Shown here: piece after piece, positions 1 to 7,855 of the stretch | How the letters are laid out: each line of letters opens with the position of its first letter | Position numbering within the stretch: the first letter of the stretch is position 1 | NCBI GenBank assembly: GCA_039028695.1 | Contig: JBCCHN010000082.1 | Location: forward strand, 1-22,328 | Direction of reading: 5' to 3' | Length of the DNA stretch: 22,328 nucleotides | Source of the DNA: JANQKX01 sp039028695 | GTDB lineage: Bacteria; Pseudomonadota; Alphaproteobacteria; Kiloniellales; Kiloniellaceae | Translations under genes and position numbers: made by a program | Notes under the pieces: model-generated | What the model was told of the DNA's origin: nothing | What the model saw: only the letters and a program-made list of their open reading frames with translations | Database searches by the model: none

Positions 1-1223
1 ATGGCGCCCGGGTAAAGCACATCCGATACGGAGAGGCTTAAGTCGAGGCTATCGTGACCGGCCTGCTTCAGGTGATGACGGGCTTTGTCAGGGTCGTAGG
101 TCCGCTGCTCCAGATCACCCGCATAAAATTGGTGACTCGGTGCGATGGGGTGATCATTGCCCAGCGTGCCGTAACCACGTAACACGGTGCTTAGCAGGGC
201 CTCGCGGTCGATCCCATACTTCAAAGCCAGCCGGAGGTCATTGTTGTCGAACGGCGGCTGCTGCGTGTTCATGGGATAGGTGTAATGCAGCGCCCCAACG
301 GTGTCGACGATCTCGACCCCCGACTGCTCTTTCAAAAGGTGAAGAGACTTGAGATCCACTTGATCGATGACATCGATTTCACCTGTCAGAAGCGCTGTCT
401 GCCGACTGGCGATGTCGGGCATGCTGATCACCTCGGCACTGTCGAAAAATGCCCGGTCCTCGCGCCAATAGTTCGGGTTACGCTCAAGACGGGCGGCAAC
501 GCCAGGCTCATGTTCCTGCAGCTTGTATCCACCTGTTCCCACTCCAGAGCTCCAGTCCAGCGCTCCGTCTTTACTCGGCATGATCATTAGGCGGTAGTCC
601 GTGAATACATAAGGGAAGTCGGCATTGCCTTGCGCCAGCTGAAGGACCAAGGTGTCCGGATCATCCTTGCGCAATGCGGTGATGGCACCCAACGGCGCCT
701 TCATCCCGGATTTGGAGTCTTCTCCCCGATGATGTTCGATCGAGGCGATCACATCGTCCGCGTCCAGAGTTTTGCCGTTGTGAAACTCAACACCCGGCCT
801 GATTTTGAAGATCCACTCGCTAGCCCCCGGTTTGGCCTCCCAGCTCTCCACCAGTTCGGGCACAAGGCTGCCATCCCCGGCAATTTCAGCGAGATTGTTG
901 CAAATCCCGTATCCGACGGTTCTCATAAACCCATTTGTAAAGGTTGCAGGATCGAGACTGTCTGTGGTGGAGGCTGCCCTGACACCCACCCGCGCGTGTC
1001 CGCCTTTGGCGGGGGTTGCGGCGAGGGCACTTTGTGCCTTGGCAAGCAGCGGCCCCGCTGCGGCTAGGGCCAAACCGGAAGTGGTCAGATATTTTATGAT
1101 CTGCCGACGCGAGGCACCGCGCTTGAGCAAAGAGGTCACTTGCCCTATCGCGCCCTGCTGAGCATCACCCCCATCGCTGTCCCGCACAATTCCATTTTGG
1201 GTCGGATTTTTGCTTTTTGTCAT
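1..1223 (-). CDS. ABC transporter substrate-binding protein, family 5 (peptide/DppA-OppA type), 3' end outside window
   Basis: Periplasmic binding protein for an ABC importer of the peptide/nickel/opine class. The reverse-strand reading frame is open from an ATG at 1223 to the window edge, giving about 407 codons of a family usually 500-550 long, so the C-terminus is missing. A good ribosome site (AAGGAGGAG) sits about 10 bases before the start. The N-terminus has a long n-region, then a twin-arginine motif (SRRQIIKYL, residues 38-46), an Ala/Leu-rich segment and a likely cleavage site near residues 62-69, so Tat export is expected. The mature part shows family 5 hallmarks: SLDPATF, a LVPELVESWE-like strand, 'FHNGKTLDADDV', and 'NPNYWRE'. 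It lies 120 bases downstream of the methyltransferase gene on the same strand and could be co-transcribed. The ligand cannot be told from sequence; peptides are the default, but the neighbour raises the possibility of an amine-containing ligand. Confidence 0.9.
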   Translation of the reverse strand, partial: MTKSKNPTQNGIVRDSDGGDAQQGAIGQVTSLLKRGASRRQIIKYLTTSGLALAAAGPLLAKAQSALAATPAKGGHARVGVRAASTTDSLDPATFTNGFMRTVGYGICNNLAEIAGDGSLVPELVESWEAKPGASEWIFKIRPGVEFHNGKTLDADDVIASIEHHRGEDSKSGMKAPLGAITALRKDDPDTLVLQLAQGNADFPYVFTDYRLMIMPSKDGALDWSSGVGTGGYKLQEHEPGVAARLERNPNYWREDRAFFDSAEVISMPDIASRQTALLTGEIDVIDQVDLKSLHLLKEQSGVEIVDTVGALHYTYPMNTQQPPFDNNDLRLALKYGIDREALLSTVLRGYGTLGNDHPIAPSHQFYAGDLEQRTYDPDKARHHLKQAGHDSLDLSLSVSDVLYPGA

Positions 1224-1343
1224 CGCTTTACTGCTCCTCCTTGCATCCTAGCCAAATCGCTTTCTGCGACCTAAATCCGGCTTTTGGGAATTCCAACTCT
1301 CTTTTCTGTAACGTTAGAAATTATGAAGATCGTCAATCGCAAT

Positions 1344-2918
1344 TCATGTTTCGATATCCGGTAACTCACGACTTCTTTCATCCACATAGGCCCGTAGTCC
1401 ATCGTCGACTGACTCGTCCAGCATGGGCGGCTGGTAACTGTCCAAAACCGCTTTCGCCCATTCCAGCGCATTTTCGATGACGTCCTTGCCACCCGCTTCG
1501 GTCCAGGCTTCGTAGCTGCCAAGGGGCGCCATCATGGGCTCCAAGAAGATTGATTTGTAGTGGCGCAGCGTATGAGTATTGCTGAAGAAATCGCCTCCGG
1601 GCGAAGTCTCGCTGATCGCCTGGAAGGCCAAGGTATCTTCGCATACCTCGATTCCGGCTGCGAAGTCCTGCAGGATCGCGATCTGATCCAAGTCGATTAT
1701 GAATTGGGCAAAGCTCACACTCATGGAGCTTTCGAGCCAGCCCGCAGAGTGAAGAAAGTAGTTGGTGCGCGCCAGGACGGCGGGCAGCATAGTCATCATG
1801 TTTTGATAACCCGCCATCGCATCACACTGCATGGCACCGTTTCTGTTGCCCCCGGCGCGTAAAGGGACCTTGTATCGCCTTGCCAGCTGGCCGATGGCAA
1901 AGGTCAAGCGCGCGACTTCGCTGGTGCCATAGACGGGCGCCCCATTTTTCATGGAGGCGGTGGCCAAAGTGCAGCCATATATGACCGGTGTTCCCGGGCG
2001 AACCAGTTGCGCCAGCGCCATCCCTGCCACAGCCTCCGCGTTGAGCTGGGTTAGGGCGCCGGCCATGGTGACCGGTGTGTTCGCGCCCTGCATGGTAAAG
2101 GGCGTGATGATCAGGGCCTGATTATTCCTGGCATAGAACTTTAAGGCCTCGAGCATGGTCACGTCCCAAAGCAACGGGGACGCGGCGCTTACCAGCGCCA
2201 ACAAAACCACATTGTTGTTGGCAAATTCCTTTCCATAGGCGATTTCGCAGAGGCGAAGACAATCCCGCGCCCGGCCTTCACCGCGCGCATCGCCCAAGAA
2301 CGGTTTGTCGGAGTATTTTAAGTGCCCGTAGGTGACTTCCAAATGCCGCCGTGTCGCTGCAATATCCATCGGCTCGCAAATTTGGGCGCCGATATGATTC
2401 AAACGAGTGGATGCTTGCGTTAATTTGACCAGATCGACAAAGTCTTTCAGGCAAGCTTGGCGACGGTTGTTTTCAAGATCTCGAACATAAGGGGACGCGA
2501 AAATGGGGGCAAAAACCATTTGCTTGCTGCCGAACCGAACGGACTTATGGGGATCGCGGGCATGTTGAGTAAACTCTTCAGGCGCCAAAGCCAGGAGTTC
2601 CATGGCGAGCTCGCGCGAAATCTTGACATTCTCCCCCTCGACACGGGCGCCCGCTTGACGCCAGAGCGTTAAAGTTTCCGCATCGCCCCGAAAGGTGATT
2701 CCCACCTCTTCCAACAGGCGCATGGAGCTGTCATGAATGGCCTCGATTTCAGCCTCGTCCAGGATCTCGTAGGGCCGCAATCGATTGATAAACGGATTGG
2801 AAAGGCCGCCGCGAAACTGGCCCCATGCGGCCGACCAGGCTTCCTGGCTGCCAAGCCGGGATGTCCTTTTACTGCGCGCACTTCGGCCGCCTGATCTGGC
2901 GCGCTTTGTGGCGCCCAT
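1344..2918 (-). CDS. Trimethylamine methyltransferase family (MttB/MTTB superfamily) protein, non-pyrrolysine
   Basis: Predicted cytoplasmic methyltransferase of the MttB superfamily. Characterised members move a methyl group from a quaternary or tertiary amine (trimethylamine, glycine betaine, proline betaine, carnitine) to a corrinoid protein. The frame can begin with GTG at 2939, but ATG 2918 has a good ribosome site (GGGAGGGA) just upstream, giving 524 residues, close to the usual length of about 500. A basic N-terminal tail (residues 1-22) precedes the barrel domain, which begins around 'RPYEILDEAEIEAIHDSSMRLLEEVGI' in character (an early LLEEVGI-type helix typical of the family). Later recognisable segments include 'TPFTMQGANTPVTMAGALT' and 'VIYGCTLATASMKNGAPVYG'. 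No in-frame TAG occurs, so it is not a pyrrolysine enzyme. No corrinoid partner gene is present in the window. The divergent neighbour is a betaine-type ABC importer, which supports a quaternary amine substrate. Family call is firm; substrate is inferred. Confidence 0.88.
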   Translation of the reverse strand: MGATKRARSGGRSARSKRTSRLGSQEAWSAAWGQFRGGLSNPFINRLRPYEILDEAEIEAIHDSSMRLLEEVGITFRGDAETLTLWRQAGARVEGENVKISRELAMELLALAPEEFTQHARDPHKSVRFGSKQMVFAPIFASPYVRDLENNRRQACLKDFVDLVKLTQASTRLNHIGAQICEPMDIAATRRHLEVTYGHLKYSDKPFLGDARGEGRARDCLRLCEIAYGKEFANNNVVLLALVSAASPLLWDVTMLEALKFYARNNQALIITPFTMQGANTPVTMAGALTQLNAEAVAGMALAQLVRPGTPVIYGCTLATASMKNGAPVYGTSEVARLTFAIGQLARRYKVPLRAGGNRNGAMQCDAMAGYQNMMTMLPAVLARTNYFLHSAGWLESSMSVSFAQFIIDLDQIAILQDFAAGIEVCEDTLAFQAISETSPGGDFFSNTHTLRHYKSIFLEPMMAPLGSYEAWTEAGGKDVIENALEWAKAVLDSYQPPMLDESVDDGLRAYVDERSRELPDIET

Positions 2919-3038
2919 CGCTCCCTCCCGTTCGCGCACTTATTCACCGAAAAAGTGCGGTGTTAGCTAAGTATCTGGTCCTATGATGAACGGAATCTAT
3001 CTCAACCATTCCAAGGTGCAACGCTGCGAATTCTTACT

Positions 3039-3065
3039 TATCGCGTAATCTGAAGTTACGCGATA
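3039..3065. promoter_or_regulatory. Perfect inverted repeat, putative operator
   Basis: The arms TATCGCGTAA (3039-3048) and TTACGCGATA (3056-3065) are exact reverse complements around a 7-base spacer. There is no T-run on either side, so it does not look like a terminator. It lies about 120 bases upstream of the methyltransferase start and 400 upstream of the importer start. The arm-to-arm centre spacing of 17 bases would suit a dimeric regulator, but no regulator gene for it is in the window. Confidence 0.5.
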
Positions 3066-3304
3066 CCGTCGCGAGCCGTTGGTCTCAGACGGGCCAGTGC
3101 ATGCCTTGGACCCGAGCCCAGGTCGGATTGTCAGGATGGCCTAGCCGACGTCCGCTCAGGGTCAAAAGCCGACCTGTTGGATCACAAATGGGAATGTCTG
3201 CATTTGGTCCAAAGTGGGCCTGTTGGAGGTCAAGCAGCTATGGCGGTAAATAGCCAACAGCGGTGATGACACCCCCTGATGCCGTGGCTGAATGGTGATA
3301 TCCC

Positions 3305-3327
3305 TTTTGTTAAAATTTTTCACAAAA
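3305..3327. promoter_or_regulatory. AT-rich inverted repeat upstream of importer operon
   Basis: TTTTGT (3305-3310) and ACAAAA (3322-3327) are inverted around an AT-rich 11-base spacer, 140 bases before the binding-protein start. The AT content and position suit a promoter or operator, but short A/T arms arise easily by chance. Confidence 0.25.
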
Positions 3328-3467
3328 AATCACAACTCATTCATATGCGCCCCTATCTTCGTTCACAAGTTTGTGCCAGACTGAAGTTATGGAAGATTCC
3401 CGTTGGCCGTAAGACAGTCCAAGAAGGCTGCCCGAAGATCCGGTCGCGAAAAAAACAGGAGATAGGC

Positions 3468-4454
3468 ATGCGTCTGAATAACTTAAAAAAATCTGTGGCC
3501 ACCGCAATTGTGACGGCTGGTGTGCTCGGCCTCAGCAGCTCAGCTTTCGCCGCTGATAGTAGCGAGCCGATCAAGATTCCCATCAAAAACTGGTCGAGCC
3601 AGATCGTGATGGCTCATGTTATTGGCGGCATGTTCGAGAGCATGGGCAATACAGTCGAATACGTTCCTGTGGATAACCAGGCGAGTTTCGAGGCGGCGCG
3701 GGTCGGTGACATCACCGTGCTGCACGAAGTTTGGCAATCAACCATGCAGAATGCCTATTATAATGCCATGGAAAAAGGTGGACTGATCGACGCCGGAACC
3801 CATGCGGCTGAAACCCTTGAGGAAATGGGCGTGCCAAACTGGGTCATTGAGCAAGAGCTTTGTCCCGGCTTGCCAAGTTGGGAAGCACTTCAGAGCGAAG
3901 AATGCATGGCGAATTTCGCAACGCCTGATTCCGGTGGCAAGGGTCGCTGGCTCGAAGGGCCGCAAAGTTGGCACGGCGATGTCATGCCGAACCGTGTTAA
4001 GGGTCTTGGGCTGGACGACAAGTGGACCGTCAAATTCGCCGGCGGAGCGGATGCGCTTTGGACCGAATTGGAAGCTGCCAAGAAAGAAGGTCGCGGGACG
4101 ATTATTTTCAACTGGACCCCTAATTTCACTGACGCGTCCGGTTTCACCTTCATCGAGTTTCCCGAGTACTATGACGGTTGCCGGATCGCCGATGGGGGCA
4201 CCTGGGAAACTACCGGATGCGGCTCGCCCAAGGGCTGGCTGAAGAAAGGAGCCTTCTGGAAGTTCCCGAAGACCCATCCCAATGCCTACCGGGCGTTCTC
4301 ACAGCTGAACTTCACCACGCCTCAGATCGGCTCCATGGCCGCTTTGGTTGATGTGGACAAAATGACCCACGAGGATGCAGCCAAGAAATGGCTCGCTGAT
4401 AATGAAGAGATTTGGAAACCCTGGACTGTTTCCGTCTTGGGTGAAGGCAATTAA
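3468..4454 (+). CDS. Glycine betaine/proline-type ABC transporter substrate-binding protein (OpuAC/ProX family)
   Basis: Periplasmic ligand-binding component of a quaternary-amine importer. The ATG at 3468 was chosen because AGGAGA lies 6-7 bases upstream and a Sec signal peptide follows directly (basic MRLNNLKK, hydrophobic core, SSAFA with cleavage after residue 28). The mature protein of about 300 residues begins with 'IKIPIKNWSSQ', the usual first strand of OpuAC proteins. Several tryptophans are spread as expected for an aromatic cage around a trimethylammonium group: W42, W89, and those in 'NWVIE' and 'FNWTP'. 'PKTHPNAYRAFSQLNFTTPQIGSM' near the C-terminus is also typical. It opens a plus-strand operon with ATPase and permease genes, but a strong hairpin follows it, so it is probably made in excess over the membrane parts. 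Glycine betaine, proline betaine, choline, carnitine and dimethylsulfoniopropionate all remain possible ligands. Confidence 0.92.
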   Translation: MRLNNLKKSVATAIVTAGVLGLSSSAFAADSSEPIKIPIKNWSSQIVMAHVIGGMFESMGNTVEYVPVDNQASFEAARVGDITVLHEVWQSTMQNAYYNAMEKGGLIDAGTHAAETLEEMGVPNWVIEQELCPGLPSWEALQSEECMANFATPDSGGKGRWLEGPQSWHGDVMPNRVKGLGLDDKWTVKFAGGADALWTELEAAKKEGRGTIIFNWTPNFTDASGFTFIEFPEYYDGCRIADGGTWETTGCGSPKGWLKKGAFWKFPKTHPNAYRAFSQLNFTTPQIGSMAALVDVDKMTHEDAAKKWLADNEEIWKPWTVSVLGEGN

Positions 4455-4500
4455 TGTTCTTCAATTTCTGATCTATTCGTCTAGAAACATCAGGCGGATT

Positions 4501-4534
4501 GATTCCCCCCTTCTTTAAGGGGGGAATCTTTTTT
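4501..4534 (+). terminator. Strong hairpin with T-run between binding protein and ATPase genes
   Basis: GATTCCCCCCTT (4501-4512) and AAGGGGGGAATC (4517-4528) form a perfect 12-base stem with a CTTT loop, followed by six T (4529-4534). This is a textbook intrinsic terminator 47 bases after the binding-protein stop. Because the next two genes complete the same transporter, it most likely acts as a partial terminator or 3' mRNA stabiliser that lowers expression of the membrane components relative to the binding protein. Confidence 0.88.
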
Positions 4535-4702
4535 GCCCCTAGTTTAGTGCGTGCGGGGGACGCATGCTTAGGCAAACTATTGATATCTTTAGTGTGCAGA
4601 TAGCATTAATGTGGCATTGACCCATCGCCAGCAAGGCGCAAAATACGAGGTCACGGCAAGAAACTGCTGCAAAAAAAAGATCTTAGAGACCGGGAACAGA
4701 AT

Positions 4703-5761
4703 ATGTCTGCTAAGGGGGAGAGTAACGGTAAGACGCAAGCCGTTGTTAAGTGCGAATCCGTTTACAAGATTTTCGGCCGTAACGCCGAGGGCCTTTTGAG
4801 ATCTGCCAATGGCTGCATCTCGCCAGACGACGCGGCCAACGCCAATTGTATTGTTGGCGTAAACAATGCTTCCTTTGAGGTTCATGGTGGAGAAATCCTT
4901 ATCATCATGGGCTTGTCCGGTTCGGGCAAATCCACCTTATTGCGCTGCATCACACGCCTGACCGATCCGACGGGAGGCCGGATCTACATTGAAGGTCAAG
5001 ACGTCACGGCGATGACCGGCAAGCAGTTGATCGACATCCGCCGTAGCAAGATGGGCATGGTGTTTCAGAACTTCGGTCTCCTGCCTCACAAGACCGTCCT
5101 GGAGAACATTGCCTTTCCCCTGCAGGTAAAAGGAATGAGTACCAAAGGCAGTGTCGAACGGGCGCGGGACATGGCCCAGCTTGTCGGGCTCCAGGGCCGC
5201 GAGAATTACTTTCCACGAGAACTATCGGGTGGTCAGCAACAGCGGGTAGGCATCGCGCGATCATTGGCAGTCGAGCCGGATATTTGGTTTCTCGATGAAC
5301 CCTTTTCCGCGCTGGACCCCTTGATCCGGCGGGAAATGCAGGACGAATTTCTTCGCCTTCAGGCGACCCTAAAAAAGACGATTCTCTTTGTAACGCATGA
5401 CTTTGACGAGGCTCTGCGTCTTGCCGATCGAATTGCGATCATGAAGGGCGGCGTGATTGAACAATTGGATACGCCTGCAAACATCGTTCTCAATCCGGCG
5501 ACCGAATACGTTCGAAAATTTACCGAGGTGGTGCCGCGTGAAAAGGTCCTTCGAATCGAGTCCGTGATGGATCCTATCGACAGTTCCGAAGAACTGGGTG
5601 ATCTGAAGGTTCCTAAGGATGCTATGGTTGAGACCGTTGCCGAGGCTATTCTTGCGCAAGATATGCCGGTTGGCGTGATCGACGATCGGGATAACCTGGT
5701 TGGGAGCTTGCACGCATCGCACGTGCTCAAGATTCTCTTCGGTAAACATGGTCAGGCCTAA
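4703..5761 (+). CDS. Quaternary-amine ABC transporter ATP-binding protein (ProV/OpuAA family)
   Basis: Cytoplasmic ATPase that powers the importer. All nucleotide-binding motifs are intact in 352 residues: Walker A GLSGSGKST (70-78), Q-loop VFQNFGLLPH (120-129), signature LSGGQQQR (174-181), Walker B IWFLDEP (194-200) and the switch histidine in VTHD (H232). The insertion before Walker A, with 'ESVYKIFG' and a loop to 'VGVNNASFEV', is the ProV pattern. The C-terminal part (about 265-352) has room for only one clear CBS-like motif ('MPVGVIDDRDNLVGSLHASHVLKILFG' type), whereas E. coli ProV has a tandem pair and about 400 residues. Osmotic or ionic gating through the CBS pair may therefore be reduced. 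The ribosome site is weak (GGGAA). The permease gene starts 18 bases after the stop. Confidence 0.93.
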   Translation: MSAKGESNGKTQAVVKCESVYKIFGRNAEGLLRSANGCISPDDAANANCIVGVNNASFEVHGGEILIIMGLSGSGKSTLLRCITRLTDPTGGRIYIEGQDVTAMTGKQLIDIRRSKMGMVFQNFGLLPHKTVLENIAFPLQVKGMSTKGSVERARDMAQLVGLQGRENYFPRELSGGQQQRVGIARSLAVEPDIWFLDEPFSALDPLIRREMQDEFLRLQATLKKTILFVTHDFDEALRLADRIAIMKGGVIEQLDTPANIVLNPATEYVRKFTEVVPREKVLRIESVMDPIDSSEELGDLKVPKDAMVETVAEAILAQDMPVGVIDDRDNLVGSLHASHVLKILFGKHGQA

Positions 5762-5779
5762 GGGGCTGGTGGGCCGGAC

Positions 5780-7855
5780 ATGACGTACACTCGCATGACG
5801 CACGCTCTGATGTCATCCAAATTGGCGCAGTTTGCCATTCTCCTGCTTGTGTTTGTCCTTTTGTGCCTCTTCATCGAGCCTTCGGAAGACAACTATCTCT
5901 GGCGGTTGCCGCCTTTACTAAAAGATATTCCCTATCTCATCAATGACCTGGTCCGGGGCTTGATGTTCGAATGGATGCCCATTCAAGTTTACGACCCGAC
6001 AATCGAGGAATACGAACAAAAGCCTCTGTTCCGTGAGATAACCCGCGCTATTTCTAACGGCTTCCTGTTCGTAATTGCCGCCGTGCGCGAATTTATACTC
6101 GGTGGCCCCAAGACCATCGTCGCCTTTACCAGTTGGGACTTCATCAGGGACAATCCCTGGGCGAAGTGGCCCGCCTTGCCTTGGACTGTCGTCGCCGGTT
6201 GGGCAATGGTGATCGGCTACCGACTGCAGGGCTGGCGACTAGCGTGTCTCGCCGGTTTCGCCTGCCTCTACATCGCCGTGTTCGGACAGTGGTCTCCGTC
6301 CATGCAGACACTCTCGTTCATTTTGGTGGCAGCACCCGTTTCAGTCTTCCTCGGCCTGGTGTTCGGGATTTTGGGATATAAGAGCAAAGTTGTGGAGGCG
6401 ATCCTTAATCCCCTGCTCAATGTGGCCCAGACGATGCCGCAATATTCATACCTGGTGCCGATCATTGTTCTGTTCGGCGTTGGCGACCATGCTGCGGCCT
6501 TGGTGACGATCCTATTTGCAACGCCCTCAATGGTCCGGTTGGTGTTGCTGGGCCTGAAAAATGTGCCGGAAGATGTGGTCGATGCGGGCAAGATGAGCGG
6601 CTGCAACGGTTTCCAGATGATGTTTAAGGTTCTCATCCCCACGGCAAAGCGCGACGTGTTGATCGGCGTCAACCAGGTCGTGATGCAGTGCCTTTCCATG
6701 ACGGTGATTGCGGCCTTTATTGGTGCCCAAGGACTGGGCTCGAACCTCTTGATCGCACTCAATTCCTTGAAGATCGGTACCGGCCTTGAGATCGGCATTT
6801 GTATCGTCCTGATTGCCGTGGTTTTTGACAAGACGTCGCTCGCCTGGGCAAACAAACAGACGGACTATTTTGCCGATCTGTCTTTTACCAAACGCCATCT
6901 TCCTTTGTTTATTGGTTTGGCTATTCTGGTCGCCGGATCCCTTCTCGCCTGGGCCGGCAGCTTCTTCTTCAAGGACGACTTCAACTACCTCTACGTTGTC
7001 CCCCATAATAAGGGAATCACCACGGCACCCTTCTGGCAAGCGGGTGTGGATTGGATCTGGGATACCTTCTTTTACACACTCAAATCCTTCAATGAATGGC
7101 TTATCACGACTGTTCTAGTACCCATGCGCGATTCCTATTTGGCCATGCCGGTGGTTGCGACCTTTGCCCTCTTTATGGGGACCGCCCTTATTCTGGCCGG
7201 CCTACGCTCCGCTTTAATTGTCTGCGGCTATCTCCTTTTCATTGCTCTTTCCGAGTATTGGGACCGGGCCTTGATAACGATGTACATGGCGACCTTTGCG
7301 GTCATCGTATCGGGCATCATCGGTGTTACACTTGGGGCGATCTGCGCACAAAACTCGGTCGCCAGCAAAGCCATCCTACTGATTTGCGATTTTATGCAGA
7401 CCTTCCCTTCCTTTATCTATCTGATCCCCGTAATTATGTTGTTCGGCATTACCGACACCTCGGTGCTGATAGCCTCTCTCGCCTTTGCAACCGTGCCGGC
7501 AGCCCGGTTCACTGTTGAGGGCCTTAGAAGTGTACCGCCGGTGCTGCACGATGCGGGCTCCATGTGCGGTGTGTCCCGTCTACAGCGGTTAATATCGATC
7601 GACTTTCCTGTCGCCTTTCCACACATCATGCTCGGTGTCAATCAGACCGTAAACTTCGCTCTGATGATGGTGATCATTGGCGCCTTCATTGGCACCATCG
7701 ATCTCGGGCAATTGATACTTAAGGCGATTTCCGAGCCACAAGGAACAGGCATCGGCATCACGTTGGGCCTTTGCGTGGCCTTTATTGGCTTGGCCGTCGA
7801 TCAGATCATTCGAACCTGGGCCAACCGAAGGAAGAAGATGTTGGGCATGGGCTGA
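5780..7855 (+). CDS. Double-domain quaternary-amine ABC permease (tandem ProW-like fusion)
   Basis: Inner-membrane channel of the importer, 691 residues, about twice a normal ProW/OpuAB permease. Two complete permease domains follow each other in one chain. Each has a cytoplasmic coupling (EAA-type) loop: 'DAGKMSGCNGFQMMFKVLIP' starting at residue 268, and 'DAGSMCGVSRLQRLISIDFP' starting at residue 591. Each is followed by 'GVNQ' and a MTVIAAFIGA or MVIIGAFIGT helix. The two halves are clearly related but diverged, so the transporter core is an obligate pseudo-heterodimer. An N-terminal membrane segment (about 15-32) and a hydrophilic stretch (about 33-95) precede the first domain, and the linker around residues 370-500 contains further helices. 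No frameshift or internal stop is seen. Only one permease gene is present in the operon, consistent with the fusion replacing two subunits. Confidence 0.93.
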   Translation: MTYTRMTHALMSSKLAQFAILLLVFVLLCLFIEPSEDNYLWRLPPLLKDIPYLINDLVRGLMFEWMPIQVYDPTIEEYEQKPLFREITRAISNGFLFVIAAVREFILGGPKTIVAFTSWDFIRDNPWAKWPALPWTVVAGWAMVIGYRLQGWRLACLAGFACLYIAVFGQWSPSMQTLSFILVAAPVSVFLGLVFGILGYKSKVVEAILNPLLNVAQTMPQYSYLVPIIVLFGVGDHAAALVTILFATPSMVRLVLLGLKNVPEDVVDAGKMSGCNGFQMMFKVLIPTAKRDVLIGVNQVVMQCLSMTVIAAFIGAQGLGSNLLIALNSLKIGTGLEIGICIVLIAVVFDKTSLAWANKQTDYFADLSFTKRHLPLFIGLAILVAGSLLAWAGSFFFKDDFNYLYVVPHNKGITTAPFWQAGVDWIWDTFFYTLKSFNEWLITTVLVPMRDSYLAMPVVATFALFMGTALILAGLRSALIVCGYLLFIALSEYWDRALITMYMATFAVIVSGIIGVTLGAICAQNSVASKAILLICDFMQTFPSFIYLIPVIMLFGITDTSVLIASLAFATVPAARFTVEGLRSVPPVLHDAGSMCGVSRLQRLISIDFPVAFPHIMLGVNQTVNFALMMVIIGAFIGTIDLGQLILKAISEPQGTGIGITLGLCVAFIGLAVDQIIRTWANRRKKMLGMG

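Larger units (their letters stand above)
2919..3467. other. Divergent intergenic region between methyltransferase and betaine-type importer
   Basis: About 550 bases without a credible gene. It holds the start signals of both divergent units, a perfect 10-base inverted repeat (3039-3065), an AT-rich 6-base inverted repeat (3305-3327), and a stretch around 3150-3236 that resembles the spacer at 8375-8445. The upstream in-frame extension of the importer binding protein (from 3279) has no ribosome site and no protein-like character, so it is treated as non-coding. Confidence 0.6.

Noticed and set aside
1344..2918. Pyrrolysine-type MttB
   Set aside because: The frame has no internal TAG, and no pyl genes are present.
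3279..3467. In-frame upstream extension of the importer binding protein
   Set aside because: It would put 63 residues before a perfect Sec signal peptide, and has no ribosome site; the start at 3468 has one.
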